A DNA stretch of 59,093 nt, from assembly GCA_021795465.1 (NCBI GenBank), contig JAJYPK010000004.1, positions 1-59,093 on the forward strand, given 5' to 3'. The position numbers and the translations under genes are program-made. Source of the stretch: Bacillota bacterium (GTDB lineage: Bacteria > Bacillota > Sulfobacillia > Sulfobacillales > Sulfobacillaceae). Under the pieces are notes generated by a model. It was not told the origin of the DNA. It made no database searches and was given only the letters and a program-made list of their open reading frames with translations. Shown piece by piece: positions 44,963 through 54,753 of the stretch. Position 1 is the stretch's first letter; each line of letters opens with the position of its first letter.

Positions 44963-45625
44963 ATGCAACTCACGATCATTACGGATTTGAATAAATGCGT
45001 CGGGTGTAAAAGCTGTCAGGTGTCTTGTAAAGAGCATAACACGGCAGGAGCTTTTGGCACCGTGCCCGACCACGATCCCTATACGGAACCCGATGGGATG
45101 TGGTGGAATCGGATAGTGGGGATGGAGTCGGGAGAATATCCGAATGCGAGTGTGCTGTATCTGCCCAAGGCATGCATGCATTGCTACGACGCTCCATGCG
45201 TGCCGGTGTGCCCTACCGGAGCCTCTTATAAGCGGGAAGATAACGGGGTGGTGTTAGTCGACTACGACAGTTGCATCGGATGCCAGCTCTGCATGTGGGC
45301 CTGCCCCTATGGGGTCCGTGAATTTGATGAGCATGAGGGTGTGGTTAAAAAGTGCACCATGTGTATTGACCGCATTGAGGACGATACCTTGCCCGACATT
45401 GAGCGTCAGCCTGCGTGCGTACAGAGTTGTCCGACGCACGCGAGAACCTTCGGTGATCTCGAAGATCCAGAGTCTGAGGTTGCCAAGTTAGTGGCGCAAA
45501 GGCAGGGGTTCACACTACTACCGGAACTCGGTGCGAGGCCGGCGGTTCATTATTTGCCACGACGACAAGCTCCCGTAATTCTCGACGAAAGTGAAGTCTT
45601 ACGCATTATGGAGGAACGCTACTAA
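44963..45625 (+). CDS. soeB: Four-cluster ferredoxin subunit, SoeB-like
   Basis: 220 residues carrying electrons between the Mo subunit and the membrane. Cysteine groups are CVGCKSCQVSC, CMHCYDAPCVPVCP, CIGCQLCMWACP and CTMC with CVQSCP, enough for four [4Fe-4S] clusters as in DmsB. The ATG at 44963 follows AGGAGG and is four bases after the soeA stop. It shares a base with the next start (TAATG). Confidence 0.88.
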   Translation: MQLTIITDLNKCVGCKSCQVSCKEHNTAGAFGTVPDHDPYTEPDGMWWNRIVGMESGEYPNASVLYLPKACMHCYDAPCVPVCPTGASYKREDNGVVLVDYDSCIGCQLCMWACPYGVREFDEHEGVVKKCTMCIDRIEDDTLPDIERQPACVQSCPTHARTFGDLEDPESEVAKLVAQRQGFTLLPELGARPAVHYLPRRQAPVILDESEVLRIMEERY

Positions 45626-46644
45626 TGCGCCCGACATTGCCACTGTTATTAATGACCGTCTTGCAAGGGCTATCCGGCGGACTCATGATTTCATTCGGAG
45701 TCTTGTGGTGGTTAGTCCCGAGCGCTCTACCCACGCTCGACATTCTGTTGTGGAGTGCCTTCCTGATTGCTGCGATTGGCGGCGTAGCATCGTTGTTTCA
45801 CATGCATAAGCCGAAGGCTGGACGTTATATCTTGCGTCGCTTGAGGACATCATGGCTCAGTCGTGAGGCCCTCACTACGGGGATTTACGTGCCTGCTCTG
45901 GGTGTTCTTGTTATCCTACCTCATCTGGTTCCCAAAATTCCCTTAGAGTACTATGGTCTAGGAATCGTGTTTACAGGGGTTTTGGGGTTGGTCGCCATGT
46001 ACGTGACCGCCATGTTGTACGCCACCATACCGGCTATGCGCAGTTGGCATACGCGGCTTACCGTGATTGCCATGATGCTGGTCGGTATCGTCAGCGGCAT
46101 GGCCGTCGCTGAAGGCATCCTGGCGGTCGCACACGTACCTGGCGCTGGCGGGAGGGATTTTCATATTGCGTTGTTGGTAGGAATAGCGGTCTTGGCGGGA
46201 ATCAAGTGGATGCAGTACCGCCACTTCTTGGAGGCCAGACAATCTCTCAGGACGGCGACCGGCACTGGAATGCCGGCAGCTCCTTATCGTCTCATCGATT
46301 CTGGTACCACGAAACTCCCATATCGTACCCAAACCCAGGTGGGGCCAGAATTGGCACCTCGCCGACGCCAAATGTTATATGTGATGATGGGGCTGACCCT
46401 TATCGTCGTACCGATGGCGCTCCAAATTTTCCCCCTGCAGCCCGCCGAATTGGGCATACGATGGACCAGCGCGGCGATAGTGATGGTATGCGGAGCGTTT
46501 GTTGAACGCTGGCTTTTTTTCGCCGATGTCACGCATAGTTCGAGGGTATGGTTTGGCGACGAATTGAAACGCGCCTCTTCGGTTTCTAGTAACCGCGTCT
46601 CGCCGGATTTTGTACGGCGGTTTAGGCACCAGGACGGCTTGTAA
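45625..46644 (+). CDS. soeC: DmsC-type membrane anchor, SoeC-like
   Basis: 339 residues with about eight to nine membrane helices. The DmsC signature HMHKPKAGRYILRRL then RTSWLSREAL lies near residues 64-90. It should anchor the SoeAB pair and pass electrons to quinone. It overlaps soeB by one base. The C-terminal 60 residues include a last helix and a basic tail. Confidence 0.85.
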   Translation: MRPTLPLLLMTVLQGLSGGLMISFGVLWWLVPSALPTLDILLWSAFLIAAIGGVASLFHMHKPKAGRYILRRLRTSWLSREALTTGIYVPALGVLVILPHLVPKIPLEYYGLGIVFTGVLGLVAMYVTAMLYATIPAMRSWHTRLTVIAMMLVGIVSGMAVAEGILAVAHVPGAGGRDFHIALLVGIAVLAGIKWMQYRHFLEARQSLRTATGTGMPAAPYRLIDSGTTKLPYRTQTQVGPELAPRRRQMLYVMMGLTLIVVPMALQIFPLQPAELGIRWTSAAIVMVCGAFVERWLFFADVTHSSRVWFGDELKRASSVSSNRVSPDFVRRFRHQDGL

Positions 46645-46647
46645 ACA

Positions 46648-47595
46648 GTGCGGTGGCTTTTCGTTACTCATGAACCAGAAAACTCCGTGGACTGGACATT
46701 GGGTCTTACGCTTGCGGAATGGTTGGATCACGAAGGGTTCCGCGTACTGACTCGAGGGTTCGGATCGCAGCTTGGACGGGCACCTCGCTGGGATGTCTTC
46801 GGTCAAGGTCCGCAAGTTCTCGCGGGACTGCGGGGTCACGCCGCGCACGTGCTAACCAGTCGAGATCCTTCCTATGCGCGGTTTCAAGAGTCAAGCCTTC
46901 AGATCATTAGTACCCACCCTCTCGCCAATCCGCGAAAACCTGGGGACCGGATCGTCTACTTAGCTTATCCCGTTCCCGAGGAATACTTTGAGGAAGACAC
47001 GATGAAGGCGGTGTTCGATGTCACGCGTAGATTTCGACTCGAACACCGACCCCGTGTGGTTTTTGCAGGAGACTACACGGATGGAGCCGGACTGTCAACG
47101 CTATTTCAAGCAGTCCGTACGGTGTTGCGGGGTCAAGGCGAACTGATCTTACTCAACGGTCGCGAATATCGTGACCAGTTGGCACCGGTGATAAAAACTT
47201 TGGGCTTGGAAGAAGTGGCAATTTTTTTGCCACGGCTAACGGACAGGGAGGAATCGGGCATTTTTCACAGTGCGGATGTCTACGTGGATCCGAGTCACGA
47301 TTCCGAATGGTTTCCGGTCGGCGCGTTGCGGGCCATGGCCTCGCGTCTTCCAATCGTAGCTTGGGAGACACCCCTAATGACGTCTCTGTCCAATCGGGGC
47401 GCGCTGATGGTATCGCCTGGTCGCGATGATGCTTGGGCGCCGGCCATTAGCGAAGCCTTGGGCAACGAGCCCCTGAGAGAGCGCATGATGGAACGGACGC
47501 GAACTGCGATGGCGGACCATCGGTTGGCCATAGTGGGAAATACCTTTCTCCAGCTGGCTTCTCAGTGGGGCGTTCCCATTCCAACGAAAGTCTAA
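46648..47595 (+). CDS. Glycosyltransferase-like protein (GT4/GT-B fold)
   Basis: 315 residues with a GT-B outline: MRWLFVTHEPENSVDWT at the start, VVFAGDYTDGAGLSTL near the inter-domain region, and the donor-site text FHSADVYVDPSHDSEWFPVG and ALRAMASRLPIVAWE. The start is GTG three bases after the soeC stop, so it is in the Soe transcription unit, although its function points to the polysaccharide genes that follow. Acceptor and donor are unknown. Confidence 0.72.
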   Translation: MRWLFVTHEPENSVDWTLGLTLAEWLDHEGFRVLTRGFGSQLGRAPRWDVFGQGPQVLAGLRGHAAHVLTSRDPSYARFQESSLQIISTHPLANPRKPGDRIVYLAYPVPEEYFEEDTMKAVFDVTRRFRLEHRPRVVFAGDYTDGAGLSTLFQAVRTVLRGQGELILLNGREYRDQLAPVIKTLGLEEVAIFLPRLTDREESGIFHSADVYVDPSHDSEWFPVGALRAMASRLPIVAWETPLMTSLSNRGALMVSPGRDDAWAPAISEALGNEPLRERMMERTRTAMADHRLAIVGNTFLQLASQWGVPIPTKV

Positions 47596-47671
47596 AACTT
47601 CAATCGACTCAGTCAAGGACCTCCGCGGCGAAATTTGCTAGAATAGGTCGAAGTAGGCTGGGAGGGTTGTT

Positions 47672-48961
47672 ATGGATTGGGTGATCGCAAGCATAGCGTT
47701 AGCTGTCGTGGGAGGTTCTCTGGGTTTTTCTCGTCCCCAGTGGGGATGGTTGCTGCTAGTGATTGCCGCAGTGGTGGTGGAGATTATCCATGCGTTTTCC
47801 CCCCGCATTGAACAATATTTTCCGTTTGTTGGAGTAGGTGTGGGAGTCTTTGCCCGATCGCTGCCAGAATGGCGTACGTGGTGGCCATACATTCGAACAC
47901 GACCGAGCCCTTATATATGGTTCTTGCTCTACTTGTTGGTGATTTTTGTGGCCACCGGGGTAGCCATCGATCCCAAGATCTCGCTCCGCTATGCGGTGGG
48001 GGTGCCGGCCGTGCTCTGGATCACTACGATCTATATTCCCCGGCTAGCCCACGATGGGGCGATTACTATAGGCCGTCTCGCACAAAGTTTCGCGGTGATT
48101 GGGGCTTTCTTAGCTCTTTTTGCGGGTATCGCAGCATTGGTCTTTCATAGTGGGTTTCCGGTGCCGGTGGGCCGACGGACAATTTTGGCATGGCAATGGC
48201 CGTTTGCCAATAAGAACACGCTAGGCATGATGATGACGTTTGCGGTTCCCGCGGCTTTCGGACTGATTTTCCACCCGCGGCAGATGTCATGGACGACGCG
48301 TGGTGTGAGCATCGCGCTGTTTATGATGGTAGCTTTAGGAGATGCTCTAAGTTACTCACGGTCGGGATGGATTGCTGCGGCGATTGGGATCGGTGTCTTC
48401 GTAATGGCTTACTTTGGGCGGCGGGGATTCATCGGCATGGTGATTGCGGTGCCGCTAGCTTTTATCGCTCTGGTGTTAAAAACGGGCATCCATCGTTGGG
48501 AGTTATTGTGGCATAAGGGCTTAAACGGTCGAACCGTTTTATGGCGAGCCGGGTTTCGGGCTCTTCAACACCATTGGTGGTTTGGAGTGGGACCGGGTAA
48601 TTCGCCGCAAGCGATCCTCCCCTATGTGCCGCAGGTGTACGCGGGCGTCACACCGCAAGATAGCATTCTGCGAACCTCGGTGGAACTCGGGCTCGTGGGT
48701 CTCGCGATTTGGTTCATTATCGTAGTGGGCGGCGTGCTGCGGACGGCGGGCCAATTTTGGGTGGCGCGACGGTCGGTGGCCATGCGGTGGGAAGTGACTA
48801 TGGTAGGAGCTTTGTTGCTGGCGACATTGGCGCAACAAATGGTCGAATCCCTTTTTATGGGCGGTGTGTCTTTTGGGGATTTCTATTTTACCCTCATCAT
48901 TTCTTGGGTATGGCTAATGGATTTTCGCGGCCGTCGGAATCGGCGGGGAGCGGGCTTTTAG
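47672..48961 (+). CDS. O-antigen ligase / Wzy-polymerase family membrane protein
   Basis: 429 residues with about ten to twelve helices. The Wzy_C/O-antigen-ligase signature is present: NKNTLGMMMTF, SYSRSGWIAAA, GRTVLWRAGFRALQHHWWFG and then VGPGNSPQ. It polymerises or ligates a lipid-linked polysaccharide outside the membrane. GGGAGGG precedes the ATG. Confidence 0.82.
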   Translation: MDWVIASIALAVVGGSLGFSRPQWGWLLLVIAAVVVEIIHAFSPRIEQYFPFVGVGVGVFARSLPEWRTWWPYIRTRPSPYIWFLLYLLVIFVATGVAIDPKISLRYAVGVPAVLWITTIYIPRLAHDGAITIGRLAQSFAVIGAFLALFAGIAALVFHSGFPVPVGRRTILAWQWPFANKNTLGMMMTFAVPAAFGLIFHPRQMSWTTRGVSIALFMMVALGDALSYSRSGWIAAAIGIGVFVMAYFGRRGFIGMVIAVPLAFIALVLKTGIHRWELLWHKGLNGRTVLWRAGFRALQHHWWFGVGPGNSPQAILPYVPQVYAGVTPQDSILRTSVELGLVGLAIWFIIVVGGVLRTAGQFWVARRSVAMRWEVTMVGALLLATLAQQMVESLFMGGVSFGDFYFTLIISWVWLMDFRGRRNRRGAGF

Positions 48962-49007
48962 CCGACGTGAAGGGAGAGAGGACTTTTTCATATGAGCTTC
49001 TCGACTG

Positions 49008-50318
49008 CTATTTTTTATGCCGCGCTGACCATTGGAACAGGGTTTGAAAGATAATTGAGATGTCCTTCCACCACGACCAACTTTTGGCATAGTGCAGATC
49101 GAACGCAGCCTTATCTTCGGGCGAAGATGTGTAACTGCCGGCCACCTGGGCGAGTCCGGTGAGGCCAGGATTACTCACGTGTCGAAGGTCATAATAGGCG
49201 ATGGATTGTCGGTGTTGGTCCACAAAGATCGGCCGCTCAGGGCGGGGTCCGACCAGCGACATATCGCCTTTGAGAATGTTCCAGAGTTGAGGAGCCTCGT
49301 CCAAGTGCGATGCACGGAGGAAACGGCCCAACCGAGTTACTCGAGGGTCCTGACGGGTCGCAAGAACGGGGCCGGTTAGTTCTTCTGCGTTTGGTATCAT
49401 GGTGCGAAATTTTAGGAGCAAAAACGATCGACCGCCTGCAGCCACCCGTTCTTGACGGTATAAAATAGGGCGTCCCGAGGCAAGATAGATTGCTAAGGCA
49501 ATGGCGCCGAAGAAGGGCATGCCAACAACGATACCGACAGCCGACACACCGATGTCTGCGATACGTTTGAAGACGGCAGAGCCGTGACGGGTTCGAATCG
49601 AGGCGAGTGAAAACATGGGAGATTCACCAACGGTGGTTAAGTCGGCACCGCTGACCAACAAGTCATAGGCATCGGGTGTCCAGAGACAAGGAATATTTAG
49701 CGCCATGCAATTGAGGAAGTATCGTTCGCGCAAGGGTTTTGGTACCGTTCCGAGCACTACTGCTCCGATGTTTTGAAGTCTAGTTGGTTCGGTGGCTTCG
49801 CCGGGCGTCGCATAGACGACGCGGATGCGGGGTAGGAATTGCCCTGCTTGAACGGTAAGGTTGTTCCACTCCGACTCCATCCCGACGGCGAGCACATTAA
49901 TGGACGGCGCATGACGCAGACTAATGGACCGATATGCTAGTCGCCATCCTAGGAAAATAGGGATTTCCAGAACAATGGAGATTAAAAATACCGACCGGGG
50001 TAGACCGAAGTTAACCAAAAGATAGGTCAGGGCCAGCGTAAAAAAACCGTTGACCAGAATCGCAGTCGCCACGGCACCCCTTAATTCGTTCGATGTTTTG
50101 TGACTGGCGTTGCCATAGAGACCATAAAGGTAAAATACCACAAAGAGCGTAAAAAATTGCCATAAGGCAATCCTTTGGTAGGCTTGCCAATTGTATGCGG
50201 GAGGAATGCGCCAACCGAACCGGGCCACAAATGATAGGACAGTCGAAATGAACAAAAACAGCATGTCCGCCATCGCAAGAATTGCGTTATGGTACCAGTG
50301 TCTTGGGTAATGCCCCAA
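49008..50318 (-). CDS. Initiating sugar-phosphate transferase (WcaJ/PssY type)
   Basis: About 436 residues. Four to five N-terminal membrane helices are followed by a CoA-binding-like region and the C-terminal bacterial sugar transferase domain with KRIADIGVSAVG, FLLLKFRTMIPNAEEL, LDEAPQLWNILKGDMSLVGP and LTGLAQVAGSY. It transfers a sugar-1-phosphate to undecaprenyl phosphate and starts the repeat unit. The start chosen is TTG 50318, eight bases after GGGAGGG; ATG 50270 would lose conserved RHWYHN. It converges on the polymerase gene. Confidence 0.88.
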   Translation of the reverse strand: MGHYPRHWYHNAILAMADMLFLFISTVLSFVARFGWRIPPAYNWQAYQRIALWQFFTLFVVFYLYGLYGNASHKTSNELRGAVATAILVNGFFTLALTYLLVNFGLPRSVFLISIVLEIPIFLGWRLAYRSISLRHAPSINVLAVGMESEWNNLTVQAGQFLPRIRVVYATPGEATEPTRLQNIGAVVLGTVPKPLRERYFLNCMALNIPCLWTPDAYDLLVSGADLTTVGESPMFSLASIRTRHGSAVFKRIADIGVSAVGIVVGMPFFGAIALAIYLASGRPILYRQERVAAGGRSFLLLKFRTMIPNAEELTGPVLATRQDPRVTRLGRFLRASHLDEAPQLWNILKGDMSLVGPRPERPIFVDQHRQSIAYYDLRHVSNPGLTGLAQVAGSYTSSPEDKAAFDLHYAKSWSWWKDISIIFQTLFQWSARHKK

Positions 50319-50522
50319 AAGGTGTCCCTCCCCCACATCACGACACGATCCCTGATGTCTCATACATTATAACGCCATAGATTACTAAAAGGCTTCATCT
50401 ATTATTCAATCAAATTTCAGCAGGTTTCGCAATGGTTGGTCCGCGTGGTAACATGATCTAGTAACCATCATGGCACATGCGGCGTTATCCCTGTGATTGC
50501 GCTCGTTTAAGGAGGGACTTAG

Positions 50523-52073
50523 ATGCGATTACGGTGGGTTGGACTGGCTCTGTTGGCATTGGCTGCAGTACCGTTGTCCCTGCTACATCCCAGGGCTTTG
50601 GTAGCCCACATACCGTCGACATTTGGCCCACTCGCTCAAGATGGGAACAGTTTTCATTTGTCCGCCACAAGGCAGACCCATGCGCCCCTTACTTCTGCGC
50701 ACACAATGGCCCTTGCGATTAACCCACCCGCGCCAAATCATTGGCGGGGAGTGATCGAGGGATTTTATGGACCTACCTGGTCCAACCGCGCTACCATTCA
50801 CCTGCTAAAGTTTATGAGTCAACATCACTTGAATACGTTTGTCTATGCCCCCAAAGACAACTCCTATCTCCGAGCATCGTGGAACCAACCCTTTTCTCAG
50901 TCTGCCTTGACCCATTTAGCGCAACTGGCCGTAGCGGCCAGAGGCCTGCACATTAATTTTGTTGTGTCGATTAGTCCCGGTCTCTCTATTGTTTATAGCA
51001 ATGCGGCCGATCGGGCCCAGCTTCTGATGAAAATTAATCAGTTAAGGAGCATTGGAGTGCAAAGTTTTATGCTAAGTTTTGATGACATTCCAAAGACTCT
51101 CGACGCTGCGGACCAAGCCGTATATGGGAATAATTTAGGGTTGGCTCAGAGCTCTTTGGCGAATTACGTGCTGAAGGCGGAGACTCAGGTGGATTCGAGA
51201 TTTCGAATGGTTTTCACGCCTACGGTGTACTGGGGAGATCACGCCAATTCGTATTGGGACAATTTGCGACAAAACTTAAACCCGCGGGTGCCCGTTGTTT
51301 GGACGGGACCAGGTGTATTGTCGCCTACGATTACGTCGCAAGATGTCCAAGCCGCCGCGGCGGCCTTAGGTCACCCCCTCGTGGTTTGGGACAATTATCC
51401 AGTCAATGACTATTCGTATGTGATGTACCATCGTCCCCAACTGTTTATGGGGCCATTGGTGGGGAGAAGTGCCGGTGTGGTCAATAGAGTGCAGGGCTAT
51501 TTGATGAATCCCATGCTGCAACCCCTGGCATCGGAAGTGGCCTTATGGACGGCCGGTGCGTTTTTGCATAACCCTACAGGATACAATCCGGGTCAATCAT
51601 GGCAACACGCGATAGCCGCTATTGGTGCCAAATCTCCCGCGGCATTTAAGATATTTTGTGAGGACTCGTCGGCAAGTTTCCTCAATCCAGGCGCATCCAA
51701 TACCGTGTCACCTGCTATTGCGCCGTTTTGGCAACAATACCAAGCGAAAAAAAATCTTGAGTCTACTCGTCTATACCACGCATTTGAGGCCATGTCGAAC
51801 GTTAATACCCAATTGAGTCAGAGCCTCAATCCCCAGCTCTATCAAGAAATTAAACCCTGGGCCCAACAACTCTCTCAGGAGGGTGCGGTCGGGGTGTCCA
51901 TGATCCAGATCGTTGAAAAAAGGCTCGTAGGAGATTCGACTCCGGCATCCGCAATCAACACCACCGTGGCCTCGGCTAATAAGGTGGTTAGTGCGTCCAA
52001 CACACTCGGAGTCACCACGGTGGTTAATCAATGGATTAGCCAAGCTAAGACGCTGCCCCCGTTTGCTCCCTAG
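50523..52073 (+). CDS. Secreted GH84 beta-N-acetylglucosaminidase-like protein
   Basis: 516 residues. The signal peptide is hydrophobic from about 4 to 24 (WVGLALLALAAVPLSLL). The GH84 barrel opens with RGVIEGFYGPTWS (about 74-86) and has the catalytic Asp pair in MLSFDDIP (about 185-186). YAPKDNSY and WDNYPVNDY are also family motifs. It should remove N-acetylglucosamine from a polymer by substrate-assisted catalysis. AAGGAGGG lies before the ATG. The stop shares CTAG with the convergent flavoprotein gene. Confidence 0.86.
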   Translation: MRLRWVGLALLALAAVPLSLLHPRALVAHIPSTFGPLAQDGNSFHLSATRQTHAPLTSAHTMALAINPPAPNHWRGVIEGFYGPTWSNRATIHLLKFMSQHHLNTFVYAPKDNSYLRASWNQPFSQSALTHLAQLAVAARGLHINFVVSISPGLSIVYSNAADRAQLLMKINQLRSIGVQSFMLSFDDIPKTLDAADQAVYGNNLGLAQSSLANYVLKAETQVDSRFRMVFTPTVYWGDHANSYWDNLRQNLNPRVPVVWTGPGVLSPTITSQDVQAAAAALGHPLVVWDNYPVNDYSYVMYHRPQLFMGPLVGRSAGVVNRVQGYLMNPMLQPLASEVALWTAGAFLHNPTGYNPGQSWQHAIAAIGAKSPAAFKIFCEDSSASFLNPGASNTVSPAIAPFWQQYQAKKNLESTRLYHAFEAMSNVNTQLSQSLNPQLYQEIKPWAQQLSQEGAVGVSMIQIVEKRLVGDSTPASAINTTVASANKVVSASNTLGVTTVVNQWISQAKTLPPFAP

Positions 52074-53161
52074 GGTCTACGAAAGGTACGCGCAAGCTTC
52101 AGACGATACTGGCGGAAAGACAATTCCTTTAATGCACGCGCACTTAACCCACGGACTGGTATTCCTCCGTGTAAGACCCATCCCACGCCTTGTCCAGGGT
52201 CTAGAGAAATAAGCATGCCTCGCAAGCGTGGCGAGAAACCGGTGGCCTCCAATGGTTTACCCAAAATCAAACGGCCGATGGTGGTTCCTACATAGTGGCC
52301 AGCAATGGTGGCCACCTGGGCGGTTGCCGGCACATCCTTGCCATCCGCTGTGACATGCCACAGGTCGCCAGCCACAAAGATCCGGTCGGTCGCCTGGCCG
52401 TTTGCATTCGTGATGGGGAATCCGTGGTCATCCAGGTTAAGGCCCGTGTGACGGATCCATTCGGGAACAGCAATACCTCCCGCCCAAACTAACACATCAT
52501 ACCCGTATTGATCGCGGTCTAGGACTATCGAATGGGTTTCGATGCGTTGAACTTTTTGTCCTAGCACCACCGTGACTCCAGAGCGCAGTAAGCGCTGCAG
52601 GGCGTATTCAGCAAGCCCACGTCCGAGGGCGGGTAACACGCGCCGGGCTGCTTCGATTAGAATCACGTCATGGTCGGCGGCGAGCATGCCGGCCACTTCG
52701 ACACCCGTCAATCCACCCCCGACAACGGCGACGCGTTGGGCCTTATGGTACTGCAAGGCTTCCTTAATGCGTGCGGTGTCTTCCGCGTTGCGAAGCGGAT
52801 GGCCGTACTTTTGAAGACCGGGAATAGGAGGCATCGAAGGCGACGAGCCAGATGCTAGGACGAGCCAATCATAGGGCACTTTACTGCCATCTTGGGTCAA
52901 CACCGCTGGTGGCGTGTGTTGCAGGCCAATAGCAGCGGTCTTGACATGTTTGACTTTGGTTTCGTCTAAAATCTCGGCATAGTCCACGACATGCCGAGAT
53001 ATAGCGCCATGTACGGAAAGAGCTTCGGGTAATTCGGGAATTAACTCATGGGCATTACCCGGTTCGATGAGTTGGATTCGCACATCGGGAACATCTTGGA
53101 GAGCCCCAATTACCGCGAGCCCCGCATAGCCACCGCCTACCACCACCACTTCTACTGCCAC
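52070..53161 (-). CDS. NDH-2-like FAD-dependent oxidoreductase
   Basis: 363 residues. FAD motif VVVVGGGYAGLAVIGAL is at the N-terminus, the NAD motif VAVVGGGLTGVEVAG is near residue 150, and DRIFVAGDLWHV holds the second FAD contact. It resembles type II NADH dehydrogenases or sulfide:quinone reductases; no SQR cysteines are evident, so NDH-2 is favoured. The start is GTG 53161 with AAGGAGG eight bases upstream. It follows the radical SAM gene by 17 bases. Confidence 0.82.
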   Translation of the reverse strand: MAVEVVVVGGGYAGLAVIGALQDVPDVRIQLIEPGNAHELIPELPEALSVHGAISRHVVDYAEILDETKVKHVKTAAIGLQHTPPAVLTQDGSKVPYDWLVLASGSSPSMPPIPGLQKYGHPLRNAEDTARIKEALQYHKAQRVAVVGGGLTGVEVAGMLAADHDVILIEAARRVLPALGRGLAEYALQRLLRSGVTVVLGQKVQRIETHSIVLDRDQYGYDVLVWAGGIAVPEWIRHTGLNLDDHGFPITNANGQATDRIFVAGDLWHVTADGKDVPATAQVATIAGHYVGTTIGRLILGKPLEATGFSPRLRGMLISLDPGQGVGWVLHGGIPVRGLSARALKELSFRQYRLKLARTFRRP

Positions 53162-53178
53162 CGAAAGGGCCTCCTTCA

Positions 53179-54072
53179 TCAAAATGTCCATTGAGGCTGT
53201 GTGAATTGGTGAAAAGGCACCGGTCCCGGGCCAGAGGACTGCAACTGGTACCGAGCATACAGCGTACGCAATTGAGCATTGAGAGTCTGACGATACTCGA
53301 CGTGGAGCTCGGCCCGTTCATTGAAGTGACTTTGAAACGCCTTGGCTCGTGAAGCATCGAGTGTTGACAGGTGCTTAAAAAAATATGCTAACATACTTGG
53401 TGTGAAATGGGAAAGGCCCGTCATCACCCATGAGGCCTGGTGGATCGTTGCCGCCTGGAACAGCGCATCTAAATTCTCCCATTGGTCGGTCCATTCGGGA
53501 ATCAGAGGGGCACACAAAAGTGCCACGGGAATGTTCAGCGCGACGAGGCGGTCGATGGCTTTCCATCGCCGATCGGGGCTTGCGGTTCCGGGTTCTAAGT
53601 GACGGCAGAGATCACGGTCCATGGTGATTAGGCTTATATGGACCACGAGTTGACCGCGTTCTGCGAGGATCTTCAGGATATCCAGATCACGAAGAATGAG
53701 GGGAGATTTCGTGGTAATGGAGATACCATGCCCGGTGTCCCGAACCGCCTCTAGTATCCTCCGGGTGTTGAGCGCTTTGCTTTCTAGCGGCTGATACGGG
53801 TCGGTGGCGGTGCCAATCGCGAGGACTTTGGACAGTGGCAGTCGGTCCAACTCACGGCGCAATTGGGCCCGACTGAAGATTTTAGAAAACAAGATGGTTT
53901 CAAACTCAGTGCCGATGTCCAGTTCCAAATACGCATGGCTATCACGGGCATAGCAATATTTGCAGGCATGACTGCATCCGCGATAGGGGTTGATGGTGGC
54001 GTCAAAATCATAATGCGCAGAATTTTGATTGATAAGCGACTTTACGTGCATGGGGCGAATTTCTCGCGTCAT
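53179..54072 (-). CDS. SPL-family radical SAM protein
   Basis: 297 residues. The [4Fe-4S] motif is Cys33-x3-Cys37-x2-Cys40 in GCSHACKYCYARDSH. The protein also has TDPYQPLESK, SITTKSPLILRDLDIL and ISLITMDRDLCRHLEPG, typical of the spore photoproduct lyase-like group (COG1533). It lacks the extra spore photoproduct lyase features I would expect, so the exact reaction is open. The start is ATG 54072. Confidence 0.82.
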   Translation of the reverse strand: MTREIRPMHVKSLINQNSAHYDFDATINPYRGCSHACKYCYARDSHAYLELDIGTEFETILFSKIFSRAQLRRELDRLPLSKVLAIGTATDPYQPLESKALNTRRILEAVRDTGHGISITTKSPLILRDLDILKILAERGQLVVHISLITMDRDLCRHLEPGTASPDRRWKAIDRLVALNIPVALLCAPLIPEWTDQWENLDALFQAATIHQASWVMTGLSHFTPSMLAYFFKHLSTLDASRAKAFQSHFNERAELHVEYRQTLNAQLRTLYARYQLQSSGPGPVPFHQFTQPQWTF

Positions 54073-54143
54073 GGCCCAACCCCTTCACTTAGGAAACTTT
54101 TGTTTCATTATACCAAATGTATGTGACTTAAGGGGGATTTGAT

Positions 54144-54722
54144 GTGGAATTGGAGTGCGCTTGGTCCACGAGTGACCAAGAATATCTGAGGTACCACGAT
54201 GAGGAATGGGGAGTTCCGCTTCGGTCGGATCCCCGGTTATTCGAAATGTTGGTATTAGAGGGTAGCCAAGCGGGATTGAGTTGGATCACGGTATTGCGCC
54301 GAAGGTCGTCTTATCGGGTCGCTTTTGAAGAATTTGATATCAGCCGGGTGGCAAAGCTTGACCCCCAACGGTTGATCGAGGCTCCCGGGTTGATTAGAAA
54401 CCGAAAAAAGATTGTCAGTGCCATTCACAATGCACAGATCGCACTCAAAATTCAAGCGGAAGTGGGGTCTTTGTCCCAATACCTGTGGAGTTTTATCGAT
54501 GATGAAACCATTGTCAACGGGTGGCGAAAAGCCGAGGAGGTGCCGAGTTACAGTGCTAGATCGGTTGCCATGAGCCAGGGGCTCAGGTCCTATGGCATGT
54601 CTTTCGTGGGGCCAACGATTTGCTATGCATTCATGCAAGCGGTAGGGATGGTCAATGATCACCTGATGAGTTGCCCGCGGTATAAGGAATTAGGTGGCGT
54701 GTTGAGTGGTGAGATCATTTAA
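54144..54722 (+). CDS. tag: DNA-3-methyladenine glycosylase I
   Basis: 192 residues. Zinc ligands match Tag: Cys in ECAWS, His in YHDEEWGVPL, and His/Cys in VNDHLMSCPRY. QAGLSWITVLRRR and SFVGPTICYAFMQAVGM are family motifs. It removes 3-methyladenine from DNA. The start is GTG after AAGGGGGA. It is divergent from the radical SAM gene, which shares the DNA-repair theme. Confidence 0.93.
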   Translation: MELECAWSTSDQEYLRYHDEEWGVPLRSDPRLFEMLVLEGSQAGLSWITVLRRRSSYRVAFEEFDISRVAKLDPQRLIEAPGLIRNRKKIVSAIHNAQIALKIQAEVGSLSQYLWSFIDDETIVNGWRKAEEVPSYSARSVAMSQGLRSYGMSFVGPTICYAFMQAVGMVNDHLMSCPRYKELGGVLSGEII

Positions 54723-54753
54723 ACAATGGTCTTGATGGAATGGGGGGTGCCGG

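Noticed and set aside
48992-49054. 20-codon frame MSFSTAIFYAALTIGTGFER after the polymerase gene
   Set aside because: It overlaps the 3' end of the convergent sugar transferase, is very short and matches nothing.
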